NCBI GenBank assembly: GCA_965221785.1
Contig: CBDCSR010000003.1
Coordinates: 2,480,001 to 2,544,000 of the forward strand
From: BD2-11 sp965221785
GTDB taxonomy: Bacteria > Gemmatimonadota > Gemmatimonadetes > Longimicrobiales > Gaopeijiaceae
DNA length: 64,000 nucleotides
Direction of reading: 5' to 3'
Shown here: piece after piece, positions 42,144 through 51,666 of the stretch
How positions within the stretch are numbered: the first letter of the stretch is position 1
How the letters are laid out: each line of letters begins with the position of its first letter
Made by a program: the position numbers and the translations under genes
Notes under the pieces: model-generated
Told to the model about the DNA's origin: nothing
Databases searched by the model: none
The model's input: only the letters and a program-made list of their open reading frames with translations

Positions 42144-43580
42144 ATGGCCAGCAAACCCGATAGCCACCAGGAAGCCACAGAACCCCACCCCCTCAACCGC
42201 CGCGACTTCCTGAAAGCCGGCGCGCTGGGCGTGGCGGCCGGTGCCGCCGCGAGTTGCACCGAGCCCGGAGCCGAAGCGGCCACGACCGGAGCCCAGGGCC
42301 CGGCCTCGGCCACCGCCGCCACCCCCCAGGGCCTCCCCGCCCCCCCGGCCCAACCCCTCGCCGCCCCTCCCGCCGACCCGGTGCGCATCGGGTTCGTCGG
42401 TGTGGGCGGGATGGGCACCGCCCACGTCCGCAACCTGGTGCGCATCGACGGCTGTGCGATCACCGCCGTCTGCGACATCCGCGCCGAGCACGCCGAGCGG
42501 GCCGCCGCTCTCATCGAGGAAGCGGGACACCCCCGCCCCACCCTCTACACCCGCGGCGAGCGCGACTTCGAGCGCCTGTGCGCCGAGGAGGACCTCGACC
42601 TGGTCTACACCGCGACCCCCTGGCGCTGGCACGTCCCCGTCTGCGTCGCCGCCATGGGGAACGGCAAGCACGCCGCCACCGAGGTCCCCGCCGCCTACAC
42701 CCTGGACGACTGCTGGCGGCTGGTGGAGACCGCCGAGCGCACCGGGCGCCACTGCGTGATGATGGAGAACGTCAACTACGGCCGCGCCGAACTCCTCTGC
42801 CTCAACCTGGTGCGCCAGGGGCTGCTCGGAGAGATCCTGCACGCCGAGTGCGGCTACCTGCACGACCTGCGCGAGATCAAGTTCGCCGACGAAGGCGAGG
42901 GGCTCTGGCGGCGCGCGCACTCCTGGACGCGCAACGGCAACCTCTATCCCACCCACGGCCTGGGCCCGGTCGCCAACTGCATGGACATCAACCGGGGCGA
43001 CCGCTTCGCCTCGCTGGTGTCGATGAGCAGCCCGTCGCGCGGTCTGCAGGAGTGGGCTGCCATCCACTACGGAGAGGGGCACCCCAAACGCGCCGAGACC
43101 TTCGCCCTGGGGGACGTCAACGCGAGCCTCATCCAGACCGCGATGGGACGCACCATCTACGTCGCTCACGACACGAACCTGCCCCGCCCCTATGACCGCA
43201 TCAACAAGGTCCAGGGCACGCGCGGCATCTTCCAGGGCTACCCGGACCGGGTCTACATCGAAGGCAGCAGTCCGTCGCATCGGTGGCAGGAGGCGGAGGC
43301 CTGGTACGGCGAGTTCGAACACCCGCTATGGAACGCGCTGCGCGAAGCCTCCATCGGCGCCGGCCACGGGGGCATGGACTTCATGGAGGACTATCGGCTG
43401 ATCGAGTGCCTGCGCCGCGGCGAACCCACCGACATGAACGTCTACGATGCGGCCGCGCTCAGCGCCGTCTGCGAGCTGTCGGAGATCAGCGTCTCCCAGG
43501 GAAGCGCGCCGGTCCCCTTCCCCGACTTCACGCGAGGCAAATGGAGGGATTGGCAGCCATGGCCCATCGTCACGGCATAG
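42144..43580 (+). CDS. Gfo/Idh/MocA oxidoreductase, GH109-like
   Basis: A 478-residue protein. A twin-arginine signal (NRRDFLKAGALGVAAGAAAS) predicts folded export. The Rossmann domain starts IGFVGVGGMGTAHVRNLV. GH109 hallmarks follow: VMMENVNYGRAELLCLNLVR, HAECGYLHDLREIKF, RNGNLYPTHGLGPVANCMD and PRPYDRINKVQGTRGIFQGY. GH109 enzymes remove alpha-linked GalNAc by an NAD-dependent redox mechanism. ATG 42144 yields the clean TAT signal. Confidence 0.9.
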   Translation: MASKPDSHQEATEPHPLNRRDFLKAGALGVAAGAAASCTEPGAEAATTGAQGPASATAATPQGLPAPPAQPLAAPPADPVRIGFVGVGGMGTAHVRNLVRIDGCAITAVCDIRAEHAERAAALIEEAGHPRPTLYTRGERDFERLCAEEDLDLVYTATPWRWHVPVCVAAMGNGKHAATEVPAAYTLDDCWRLVETAERTGRHCVMMENVNYGRAELLCLNLVRQGLLGEILHAECGYLHDLREIKFADEGEGLWRRAHSWTRNGNLYPTHGLGPVANCMDINRGDRFASLVSMSSPSRGLQEWAAIHYGEGHPKRAETFALGDVNASLIQTAMGRTIYVAHDTNLPRPYDRINKVQGTRGIFQGYPDRVYIEGSSPSHRWQEAEAWYGEFEHPLWNALREASIGAGHGGMDFMEDYRLIECLRRGEPTDMNVYDAAALSAVCELSEISVSQGSAPVPFPDFTRGKWRDWQPWPIVTA

Positions 43581-43588
43581 GAGCACCG

Positions 43589-44821
43589 ATGACATCGCCC
43601 GAGCGCCGGATCTCACGCCGCCTCGCCGCGGCGCTGTCTGCGACGGCCTTGCTCGCGGGGTGTGACGGCGCGCCCGCCAACGACCCGGACGCCCCGATCG
43701 AGCTGAGCCCGGCGGACGTCGAGGTACTGGGCACCTCCGAGTCCCTCGCCGTCGTACAGGACCTGGAGGTAGTGCCAGACGGCTCCGTCTGGGTCTTCAA
43801 CTCGGTCGAGCCCTACTTCATCGGCTTTGGTCCGGACGGGGAGTCCCTCGGTGCGCACGGACGCGCCGGAGGCGGACCCGAGGAGTTCCCGATGCCCTCC
43901 GCTTTTCTCGCGGGGGGATGGCAGGGTGAGGCGTGGGCCCTGGACCTCCGGCGCCACGCCATGATCCGGATCTCCCGGCCGGACGGGGACTGGACGGAGA
44001 TTCCCCTGCGGTCGGAGTCCCTCCCGCCCGGCAGCATACGGGGCGGAATGAACCTGCTGAGCGCCGCGGTCCGAACCGCCAGACTCGGCGGCGAGATCAT
44101 CGTACCCCGCCCACGCCCACCGGAGGAGGGGGGCATGCTGCAGCTCCGCCTGTCGCTTCTGGGCGCAGATCTGGTGGCAGTCGATCCGGAGACGGCCGGG
44201 ACCCGGACCCTGGTGACCCTCGGTGCCGTGCTCGACGATCCGTCCGGAGACTTCGTCCCCAGCGAGGGGGGATTCCCCCAGTGGTACCGGCTGTGGGCCC
44301 CCTGCGGCGAGGACGTCGTGCGCGTCTACGATCGCGTGCGGAACCAACTCCGGAGCTTCGACGGATCGGGAGCCGAGGCAGACCCCGTCGATCTTCCGCC
44401 CGTTCCCTTCACCGAAGTCAGCGCGCGACAGTTCGCCGGCGCGGTATTCGAGCTGAGGCAGGCCGAGTTGACGGGCGACGTGAGGGGCAGGCTCGGCGAA
44501 ACGGACCGGCAGCGGCTCCTGAACCAGATGGCCCAGGGTGTCAGCGGCAGCCCGCGGGAACTCGCGACCTACCTGCCGCATTATGTGGACTTCCGCTGCA
44601 GCGGAGACGGGACGATGTGGCTGCACCCGTTCGATCCCGACGCCGGCGGACTGAACGGCGGTCCGCGGTGGCTGCGGATTTCGCCCGACGGAGTCGCGCG
44701 CGAGGTGCATCTGCCCGACCGGTTCGACGCGTTGCGTTTCACCGAGTCGCGGATCTGGGGCGTCTACCGGGACGAACTGGACGTCCCGTCCGTCGCGTCG
44801 ATCCCGCTGCCGTCCCGCTGA
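43589..44821 (+). CDS. 6-bladed beta-propeller lipoprotein
   Basis: A 410-residue lipoprotein (lipobox LLAGC). It has propeller-like repeats such as VVQDLEVVPDGSVWVFNSVE and the family motif LGAHGRAGGGPEEFPMP. It starts 8 bp after the GH109 gene with GGAG 6 nt before ATG, so the two are co-transcribed. It is distantly related to the protein at 13484-14710. No enzymatic motif was seen. Confidence 0.78.
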   Translation: MTSPERRISRRLAAALSATALLAGCDGAPANDPDAPIELSPADVEVLGTSESLAVVQDLEVVPDGSVWVFNSVEPYFIGFGPDGESLGAHGRAGGGPEEFPMPSAFLAGGWQGEAWALDLRRHAMIRISRPDGDWTEIPLRSESLPPGSIRGGMNLLSAAVRTARLGGEIIVPRPRPPEEGGMLQLRLSLLGADLVAVDPETAGTRTLVTLGAVLDDPSGDFVPSEGGFPQWYRLWAPCGEDVVRVYDRVRNQLRSFDGSGAEADPVDLPPVPFTEVSARQFAGAVFELRQAELTGDVRGRLGETDRQRLLNQMAQGVSGSPRELATYLPHYVDFRCSGDGTMWLHPFDPDAGGLNGGPRWLRISPDGVAREVHLPDRFDALRFTESRIWGVYRDELDVPSVASIPLPSR

Positions 44822-44827
44822 GGGGGC

Positions 44828-45899
44828 CTACCGCCTCCCCTCCGTCGCCACCGCTCTGCCATCCATCAGGTAGCGATCGAAGAACCGGTCCGTCGCGCCG
44901 AAGGTGGTCAGCCAGCGCTCGTGCAGCAGGAAGTCGTGCACGTCGTCCGGGAAGACGATGAACTCGTGGGGCACGCCCTGCGCCCGCAGCAGCTGCACCA
45001 GCCCGACGGTCTGCGAGAAGGCCACGTTGCGGTCGTCGTCGCCGTGGATGAGCAGCACCGGCGAGGTCCAGTTCTCGACCTCCGAGATCGCGGATGACTG
45101 GTACGACACCGACTCCGGGTCGATGGAGTTGCCCCACAGGTGCACGCCGGCGATGTCCACGCCGGCCGCGAAGAGGTCGGAGTCACGCGCCAGCCCCTGG
45201 GCCGTGAGGATGCCCCCGTAGGAGAGGCCCCAGAGCCCGATGCGCGCGGGATCCACGTCGCCGCGGTCGCGCAGGTACTCGCCGGCGGCCCGGATATCCA
45301 GGTACTCGGTGTTGCCCTCGCGTCCACGCCCGGGCGCGTTGCGGAAGTCGCGCCCGTAGCCGATGCCGCTCCGGTAGTTCACCGACAGGACCACATAGCC
45401 TTTGTTCGCAAAGTACTGGTTGATGGCGTAGGCCATGTGATAGAAGTGCATGTAGTGGTAGCCGAGCAGCATCTGTCGCCGCGATCCCCCGTGGATGAAG
45501 ATGAGTGCAGGGCGCTGTTCGCCGGGCTCGAGGTCCGGGGGCAGGAATAGCTGGTTGTAGAACTCGAAGCCGTCCTCGGCGTCGAGGGTGACCGCCTCGG
45601 GCGTGACGTGCTCGGCCAGAGGATAGCGGGACGGGAGCTCGCGAATCATCCTCGCCCCGCCGCCCGAGGCCGGCGCCACCGCCACCGTAAGTGGATGGCT
45701 CGCGCTGGCGGCCAGGAGCGCCACCTGATCGCCGCTCGCCAGCACGGCCGGGTACGTCTCCACCCCGTCGCCGTCGGTGAGCTGCCGCGCCCTGCCTCCC
45801 TCCGTGGGCACCTGCCGCAGATGGCGCCGGTCGATGTCGCCCGCGTTGGTGGCGTAGAAAAGGGTGCGCCCGTCCGGCGGATCACCAGAGGCCTGAATC
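44828..45899 (-). pseudogene. S9 peptidase lacking its N-terminal propeller
   Basis: About 357 codons of a dipeptidyl/prolyl oligopeptidase. The catalytic domain is complete: IGLWGLSYGGILTAQG (Ser), HGDDDRNVAF (Asp) and FPDDVHDFLLHE (His). Homology extends only a little into the propeller (GRTLFYATNAGDIDRRHLRQ) and stops near 45899, with an in-frame stop shortly beyond. The break coincides with the start of the defence island, so insertion or recombination removed the first 400 or more residues. Confidence 0.75.
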
Positions 45900-46120
45900 C
45901 CGGCAGGAAATCATGTAAAGTCTTACAGGGCTGCACGATCTGCGTTTCCTGCCGTTGTACTGGACCTTGCTGGACCGTGCCGTACGAGCGAGAAAACTGG
46001 GTCGAAACGGCGGGAACCCAAGAGCGGGGACTCTGCCGCTTTGAGGTCGTCGGATAACCGCCTCACACCTTTCGCTACAGCCTACTGGCTCACCACAGGC
46101 CAGCGGACCGTCGCCCTCCG
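45900..46120. other. Island junction, no gene seen
   Basis: About 220 bp between the truncated S9 gene and mcrC. It is lower in GC by eye than the chromosome to the left. It has no open frame, tRNA or clear direct repeat that I could see. If the island integrated here, the attachment core should lie in this stretch. Confidence 0.45.
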
Positions 46121-47410
46121 TTATCGTTGCCGTTCGACAAATGTCTGCGTCATAGCTTGAACACTCGCCGCCGCATCCGACACGTCGAACGGAAAGCAAT
46201 CCATCTCCAGATCATGATCCCCGGCAAATCGGAATCTGACCGTTTCGCGAAATGCCGTCGTCCGTGGATAGACGAGAACCACCCGTCGGCAGCCGTACCT
46301 CCTCCCATAAGCGAAAAGCTGATACGCGTCCGCCTGACTGACGCCATGATTCGGCGCGCTGGAATCGAGGGGCTTCCATTTCGCATCCAAGACGAATCGC
46401 ACCCGGTCACGCTCCATCAGGACGATATCCGGCTTTAGCCAGAAGGCAGGTCTGTCCGCTTCTTCCATCGCCAGATGCCGCTTCGGCCCTTGGGCGCGGA
46501 CGGCGAATCGGTACTGGTGTCGGCGGACGGCGGCAGTGACGAAGTCCTCGAACACCTCTTCCATCGGAAACAGCAGGGCACGGCTGACGTGAGGGCCGGA
46601 GAAGGTGGCGAGGCCGTGGCCGAAGAGGAACAACCCGACCCACGGCATCACGGTGTCGTAGTGCTGCATCGAACGGTCCACGCGATGCTGCGCCCAGTCG
46701 TCGTCGAGGTTTGTCGACGGTGGTACGTTGGAGAAGACGATGCGCAACTGGTGAACCCGCTGTCGGTTTTCGGGATGGCGGACGACTGCCGCAAGCCGCC
46801 GCAACGCCAAGTGGATCAGTCGGTTCGCGGGCCGGTTCGCGGTGAACTCGTCGTAGCCAACATAGAACCGAGAGCGGTCAACGAGATTCTCTCGAACGTG
46901 CTGTGGGAAGAGGATCCGACCGCGTAGCTGGGAAAGGTTCATCTCTCGCGACCGGTACGCCCGAGCGAGGCCCCGCCGAGTGAGCAGGACGACGCTGGTC
47001 AGGAATAGATGGACGAATGCCTCGAACATGTCGAAACGCCGGATTGCGCGGATGCTCGCGCCGTTAAGCTGTGCCTGCCCGAGACCGCGCCAATCTCGTA
47101 GCATGTTCAGGAAGACGCGCCGCGTGTCCACTTCCCGGTCGTGTGAAAGATCGATCTTGGGCAGGATTTCGATCACGGTTCCCCGGCGCGTTTCGATGAT
47201 CCCGACGTAGTTCTGCGCATGGAGGCGGCCGTTCCTGATCACGAAGATCGGTGGCTGTCGGCCCTCCGCGCCGACCGGCTGCGCGAGGGTGAATCTCATT
47301 AGGTCACGCTCGTCGTCCTCGTGCAAGCCGGTGAGCGGCTGGTACTCGCGAACGACGAGTGCGCAGGACCTGCTGGGGAGTGGAATATCCGCCAGCGCGT
47401 TAGCTGGCAT
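46121..47410 (-). CDS. mcrC: McrC-type restriction subunit
   Basis: A 429-residue nuclease partner of McrB. The N-terminal DUF2357-like/McrC region includes NYVGIIETRRGTVIEILPKI. The C-terminal PD-(D/E)xK core is AFWLKPDIVLMERDRVRFVL followed by DAKWK, with Asp and the DxK pair intact. With McrB it forms a GTP-driven modification-dependent nuclease that cuts DNA with modified cytosines. It follows mcrB by 17 bp. Confidence 0.9.
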   Translation of the reverse strand: MPANALADIPLPSRSCALVVREYQPLTGLHEDDERDLMRFTLAQPVGAEGRQPPIFVIRNGRLHAQNYVGIIETRRGTVIEILPKIDLSHDREVDTRRVFLNMLRDWRGLGQAQLNGASIRAIRRFDMFEAFVHLFLTSVVLLTRRGLARAYRSREMNLSQLRGRILFPQHVRENLVDRSRFYVGYDEFTANRPANRLIHLALRRLAAVVRHPENRQRVHQLRIVFSNVPPSTNLDDDWAQHRVDRSMQHYDTVMPWVGLFLFGHGLATFSGPHVSRALLFPMEEVFEDFVTAAVRRHQYRFAVRAQGPKRHLAMEEADRPAFWLKPDIVLMERDRVRFVLDAKWKPLDSSAPNHGVSQADAYQLFAYGRRYGCRRVVLVYPRTTAFRETVRFRFAGDHDLEMDCFPFDVSDAAASVQAMTQTFVERQR

Positions 47411-47427
47411 GGTCAGTCGGCCTGCAA

Positions 47428-49518
47428 CTAATCGCGGTCATCGGAGCCCGCGTTCCCATAGATCTTCCGATACGACTCCGCGTCGGCCCACCGGTCGTCG
47501 TGGGCCGGCGCCAGTTCGTACACGCTCCGGTCTTCGTCCACGAGACCGAGTCGGACCAGTTCCTCGGGCGGACCCGACCTGAAGACGAAACCGTTGTTGT
47601 TCAGAACGGCGCAAATCTTCTCCCAGTCGTCGTAGAAGTACTCCTGAAGCAGGGGCATGATGCGGTTCCGGAACGTGATCGCAAGCTCCACGAGGGTGTT
47701 GACGCCCAGGAGATACGTGTGCCCGATCTGGTGTTCCCGGTCCAGCAGGACGGCGACGCGTCGATTCATGGCTTCGAGGAGCTTGCCGCAATCGATTCCA
47801 TCCAGGTCGTTGGCAATGCCAGAGTGGGAGGGATCCGGCATCATCTCCTCGAAAACGAACCGCCGCCGTAGGGCCGTGTCCAGCAGGGCGATGGATCGGT
47901 CCGCCGTATTCATGGTACCGAGGACGTGCAGGTTTGTCGGCACACCGAAGTCGGCTTTCGAGCCGGGGAGCGTCACTCGCGCCTCGTCGTGCTCGCCGAT
48001 GCGCTTCGAGTCCTCGATGAGGGTGATCAACTCACCGAAGATGCGGGCGATGTTGCCCCGGTTGATTTCGTCGATGATAAGTACGTAGCGCTCGCCGGGG
48101 TCCTTCGTGGCGCGCTCGGCGATGCGCCGGAACACGCCGGGGGACATCTCGTACTGGACATCTCCGGTATCACCGTGTGCAGGGGAAGGCTCGCCGTCGG
48201 ACGGTCCTGCCAAGACGGGCCTGATCCCTTCAACGAAGTCCTCGTAGGTGGTGTTTTGGTGGAACGTGACCATCTCGATCCGCCCGGCATCCCGGTACTC
48301 TTCGAATCGGTGTCTGACGGCGGGGCGGTCTTCCTGCGCCAAGTCAGAAACCTCTCGGCTCTCGACGATTGCGACGGAGCGAGTGACAGTGTGCCACGTC
48401 TTGCCGGTGCCCGGGGGTCCGTAGAGGATGGTGTTGACGGCGTGGTACACGGTCGGTCGAGGTTCCGGGCCATTCGGCGGTTCCAACAAACGCAAGGTGG
48501 CCGAATAGGCGTCGGACTTGGCGAAGGCGTCGTAGGCACTGCGGTCGACCCTCGAAAAACGCACCGCTGGCATGTTGGCAGCCAAGGATGCCCGAGCCTT
48601 GTTCACCCACAGAACGTGTATCCGACCGTTCCGATGCGAACGGTCGCCGTAATCGTTGCGATAGACGATCCCGATCCCGAGGCCTTCCCGCGTCCCTGAG
48701 CGGACAAGGACGACATCGCCGGGTTCGGGATCGTGGAGCGAACCAAGTGGTTGGTCTCCCTGCGCACCATGGACCCAGTGGTTGTCGCGGAATTCCCGCC
48801 AGCCGTCATCATTCGTACCGATCTGGTACCAGCCGTTGCCCGCGCGCGGGAATCTCCCGCTCGTCCAGTGATAGCCGATGACGTTGACTTCGTAGGGCTG
48901 GCAGCCGGGGAACGCGGCGCGGATCGTCCTCATTTCCTCGACGTAGTCGGCCCAGGACATCGTGGCTTGCGGACCATGGAACTTACCGACACCCAGCGGC
49001 GAGACAGCGTTCGCGTCAAAGGGCAGAAACGCCTTCGGATTGACCAGAAAGAGGACTTGGGTGAGCTTCGGGACGCGGACTCCCTTGATCCGCAGCATGC
49101 TGTCGAAAGTGTCGGCGTTAACGGCGTCGTAGGATGTACCATTGACGGCACACGCCTGATCGAACATCTCCCAGAGAAGCTGTGGGTCGGCCACGGTCCG
49201 GTTGAACTGTACCGCCAACGAGTTCGGCGTCGGGAAGAAGAAGCCGTCGCTGTAGTCGAGTTCGGCCTCCATCTTGAACACCTCCGCGACGCTCCCATAG
49301 ATCGCTTCCCGCCTCGCCGCCTTGCCTTTGTTAATCGACGCAAGGTGGTAGAAGAACGTCAGCGGATCGGCCTTTTTGTCCCCATTGGCGAGGACGGCGC
49401 ACCTATTCCCCGCCCAATCCACCTCCTTCACCCTCTCCACGAGGCCTTCCCGCCGACCTTGCCCTACTTTCTCGGCCAGCTCCGCGAACCACGGTACCCA
49501 TTGGAACAGATCCGGCAT
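47428..49518 (-). CDS. mcrB: McrB-type AAA+ ATPase/GTPase
   Basis: A 696-residue protein. The AAA+ module has Walker A ILYGPPGTGKTWHT, Walker B YVLIIDEINRGNIARIFGEL, and GTMNTADRSIALLDTALRRR with sensor and arginine-finger positions. FHQNTTYEDFVEGIRP is McrB-typical. The N-terminal 350 residues differ from E. coli McrB and probably recognise DNA. GDVVLVRSGTREGLGIGIVY is a PUA/EVE-like strand pattern. GGAGG before ATG 49518 fixes the start. Confidence 0.9.
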   Translation of the reverse strand: MPDLFQWVPWFAELAEKVGQGRREGLVERVKEVDWAGNRCAVLANGDKKADPLTFFYHLASINKGKAARREAIYGSVAEVFKMEAELDYSDGFFFPTPNSLAVQFNRTVADPQLLWEMFDQACAVNGTSYDAVNADTFDSMLRIKGVRVPKLTQVLFLVNPKAFLPFDANAVSPLGVGKFHGPQATMSWADYVEEMRTIRAAFPGCQPYEVNVIGYHWTSGRFPRAGNGWYQIGTNDDGWREFRDNHWVHGAQGDQPLGSLHDPEPGDVVLVRSGTREGLGIGIVYRNDYGDRSHRNGRIHVLWVNKARASLAANMPAVRFSRVDRSAYDAFAKSDAYSATLRLLEPPNGPEPRPTVYHAVNTILYGPPGTGKTWHTVTRSVAIVESREVSDLAQEDRPAVRHRFEEYRDAGRIEMVTFHQNTTYEDFVEGIRPVLAGPSDGEPSPAHGDTGDVQYEMSPGVFRRIAERATKDPGERYVLIIDEINRGNIARIFGELITLIEDSKRIGEHDEARVTLPGSKADFGVPTNLHVLGTMNTADRSIALLDTALRRRFVFEEMMPDPSHSGIANDLDGIDCGKLLEAMNRRVAVLLDREHQIGHTYLLGVNTLVELAITFRNRIMPLLQEYFYDDWEKICAVLNNNGFVFRSGPPEELVRLGLVDEDRSVYELAPAHDDRWADAESYRKIYGNAGSDDRD

Positions 49519-49985
49519 CCGCACGCCTCCTTTCTTGCCAGCCCGATCAGCGGTCCCGGCGCGACGCCGCGCGTCGGCGTCGGCTTCCTGCTCCCACGCT
49601 TCGGGTGGGCCGTCTCGGCTCTCGAATCGGAACCGCGAGCCGGCGATGCTCTCGGCCAAGTCGAGCGGACCTCCGCGTCGGGCGGTACGAAGTGAGTCGG
49701 CACCTCCTTGAGGAACTTTTCCAGCGCACCCTTGGTGTGCTTGGAGGAGAACCGTTCCCCCAACTGGCTAAGGGCGGCTTCCGCTTTCCGTCCAAGCTCG
49801 CTGGTTGCCGCCCATGCCACACGGTAGGGTCGGTCGGACTTGTCCGGCCCGTCCCTGTCATCCCTCTTCATGACGAGAGCGTCACGGAAGCTCTGGTCGT
49901 TGTCCCATCTGACCTGGACGCGCCGGTAGTGCTCGGGACCGCTCTGTCTGGTTTTCCCGAATCTGGTCTTGATGTCGGCGGGCAT
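49464..49985 (-). CDS. Hypothetical protein upstream of mcrB
   Basis: Up to 173 residues from ATG 49985 (TTG 50012 also in frame). The first about 105 residues are charged and plausible (ADIKTRFGKTRQSGPEHYRR, then ALEKFLKEVPTHFVPPD). After that the sequence becomes Arg/Ser/Pro-rich, while the mcrB frame is open over the same DNA. The 3' end overlaps mcrB by 55 bp. Either a true overlap or a frameshift joins them. No known family. Confidence 0.45.
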   Translation of the reverse strand: MPADIKTRFGKTRQSGPEHYRRVQVRWDNDQSFRDALVMKRDDRDGPDKSDRPYRVAWAATSELGRKAEAALSQLGERFSSKHTKGALEKFLKEVPTHFVPPDAEVRSTWPRASPARGSDSRAETAHPKRGSRKPTPTRGVAPGPLIGLARKEACGCRICSNGYRGSRSWPRK

Positions 49986-50012
49986 GGCGATCTTTTGCGC
50001 GTGGTCGGTCAA

Positions 50013-50383
50013 GGACGGTCAATGAGTTTCGGAGCGAAAAGTCTGGGCAGACTGTGTCGGCGGGGCAAGGTTCAATCGGAATGTCTCTGTCGCTGTCATC
50101 TCTGGTCCAGCGTGGGGATTGATTTGCTCGGCCATCCGTCCCACCATCGGTCGTGGTCTTCGCAAGGCCCGGTCGAGCGGATTGCCCGGAGCTGTTGCGG
50201 GCGCTCAACAGCCCGGGCCTTCCCCGTGACCCGGTCGTGCAAATCACGCGGGAATCTGCATGACTATGGGAGACAAGCCAGCCTACCCCGCACACTCACA
50301 CAGATTCTCATCTTCCTGTGTTCTTTGAGTTTACGGGATTGTGTGTCCCGATTCCCGCTGAATGACTCCCTCCGATTGGGATC
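50013..50383. other. Intergenic region with a strong hairpin
   Basis: About 370 bp after the integrase gene. The one clear structure is a dyad at 50184-50217 (GCTGTTG pairing with CAACAGC, extended by GCCCGG and CGGGC). It could end integrase transcription, but no U-run follows on either strand. No gene seen otherwise. Confidence 0.4.
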
Positions 50384-51544
50384 TCAGGTGCGAGCCCTCG
50401 GACGGCTCTCCAGAGCCTTCCTAAGCTGTCCAGCGTCGGCCTGCTGATAGCAGCGAAGCACCGTCTGCGGGCTCTTCCATCCGCCAAGCTCACAGAGCAC
50501 CTTGAGCGGCAGATCCATCAGGTCTGTGGCGAACTTCCGCCTCAGTGAGTGCCAACCCCGGCCCGGCTTCGGCTCCAGTCCCGCGAGGTTCTGGGCCTTC
50601 TTCCACCACAGGAAGGCGGAAACGCGGTTCGTGCACTTCGTGGCATCCCTCGACGAGGGGAGCACCGGGCCGTTACCCGTCCCTCGGCTCATCCTCCGCG
50701 CGTCCTCCAAGGCGGCGAGCGCCTCGGCCGTCAAGGGCGTGGTGTGTTCGTAGCCGGTCTTCTCGTGCTCCGCGCGCCATCGGATAGTCTTGCCGTCGAA
50801 GTCGATGTCAGACCACTTGAGCTTGCGGATGGCACCGATCCTGTGCCCGGTCTCGTGCGCGAGCACGAAGGCGACATGGAACCGCCATCCCACCTGCCGC
50901 GAGACCCCGAGCAGCGCCCGGTACTCGTCTTCGGTGAGAACGATCCGGTTGGGGTTCTTCTCCCTGGGCTTCCTGAGTCCCTTCAGCGGGTTGGAGTCGA
51001 GGAGGAGATTCCCTTCCTCGTCCCGGGACCTCGCGGCCCAGTTGAGCACCGTCATCAGGAACGTCAGGTCCCATGCGATGGTCCGGTTGCCGACGGGCTG
51101 GCCCGAGCGTCCGGCCCTGCCCGCGCGACGCGCCCCGATGAACCGGTCCCAATCGCGCTGCGAAAGTGTTGCAGGTCTCCGGTCCCTGCCGAAGAAATCG
51201 AGGAACATCGCGGCCGCGACCCTGTCGCGCCGCCGGGTCCTCTCGCCCTTCGTGGGCGTCACCTCCTCACCGTACATTTCAAAAAGCCGTCCCAGAGTGA
51301 GCGGCTCGGGCTCGGCTTCGGCCTTGCCGTTGGGCTCAAGGGCCGCGAAGCCTGCGGCGGCCTCGTCGGCCTGCCGCTTCGCGCGAGCCCAATCCCGGTG
51401 CTTCAGGGACCGGCTCAGCCTGCGCCCGTTCTCCCGCCACTCGATCTGAAGCAGGCCGGTCTTCGGATCCGGAAAGACCCGCACCCGGTTCCGGCCCCAT
51501 TCTCCGGCGCTGTAGCTGCGCCGGCCTCGTTTCGTGCGTGCCAT
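50384..51544 (-). CDS. Tyrosine-type site-specific integrase
   Basis: A 386-residue phage-type integrase. An AP2-like arm-binding N-terminus covers GLLQIEWRENGRRLSRSL. The core-binding domain is at about 95-200. Catalytic segments are HETGHRIGAIRKLKW (Arg), WHSLRRKFATDL (HxxR, with Lys/His variation after it) and LGGWKSPQTVLRCYQQAD (Tyr). It probably integrates the surrounding island. ATG 51544. Confidence 0.9.
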   Translation of the reverse strand: MARTKRGRRSYSAGEWGRNRVRVFPDPKTGLLQIEWRENGRRLSRSLKHRDWARAKRQADEAAAGFAALEPNGKAEAEPEPLTLGRLFEMYGEEVTPTKGERTRRRDRVAAAMFLDFFGRDRRPATLSQRDWDRFIGARRAGRAGRSGQPVGNRTIAWDLTFLMTVLNWAARSRDEEGNLLLDSNPLKGLRKPREKNPNRIVLTEDEYRALLGVSRQVGWRFHVAFVLAHETGHRIGAIRKLKWSDIDFDGKTIRWRAEHEKTGYEHTTPLTAEALAALEDARRMSRGTGNGPVLPSSRDATKCTNRVSAFLWWKKAQNLAGLEPKPGRGWHSLRRKFATDLMDLPLKVLCELGGWKSPQTVLRCYQQADAGQLRKALESRPRART

Positions 51545-51666
51545 CGTTCGATTCCTCTCGATTCGATGGACTGCACGATCCGCCTGCCCGGAAGCTCGCG
51601 GGGAAGCGGTTTGTCCGCCAGTCGCGCGACCGGCTCGTGCCTCACCGGGCAAGCCCCTCGCGCGCT

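Noticed and set aside
50184..50217. Rho-independent terminator after the integrase
   Set aside because: The stem is strong, but no T-run follows on either strand, so I only note a hairpin.
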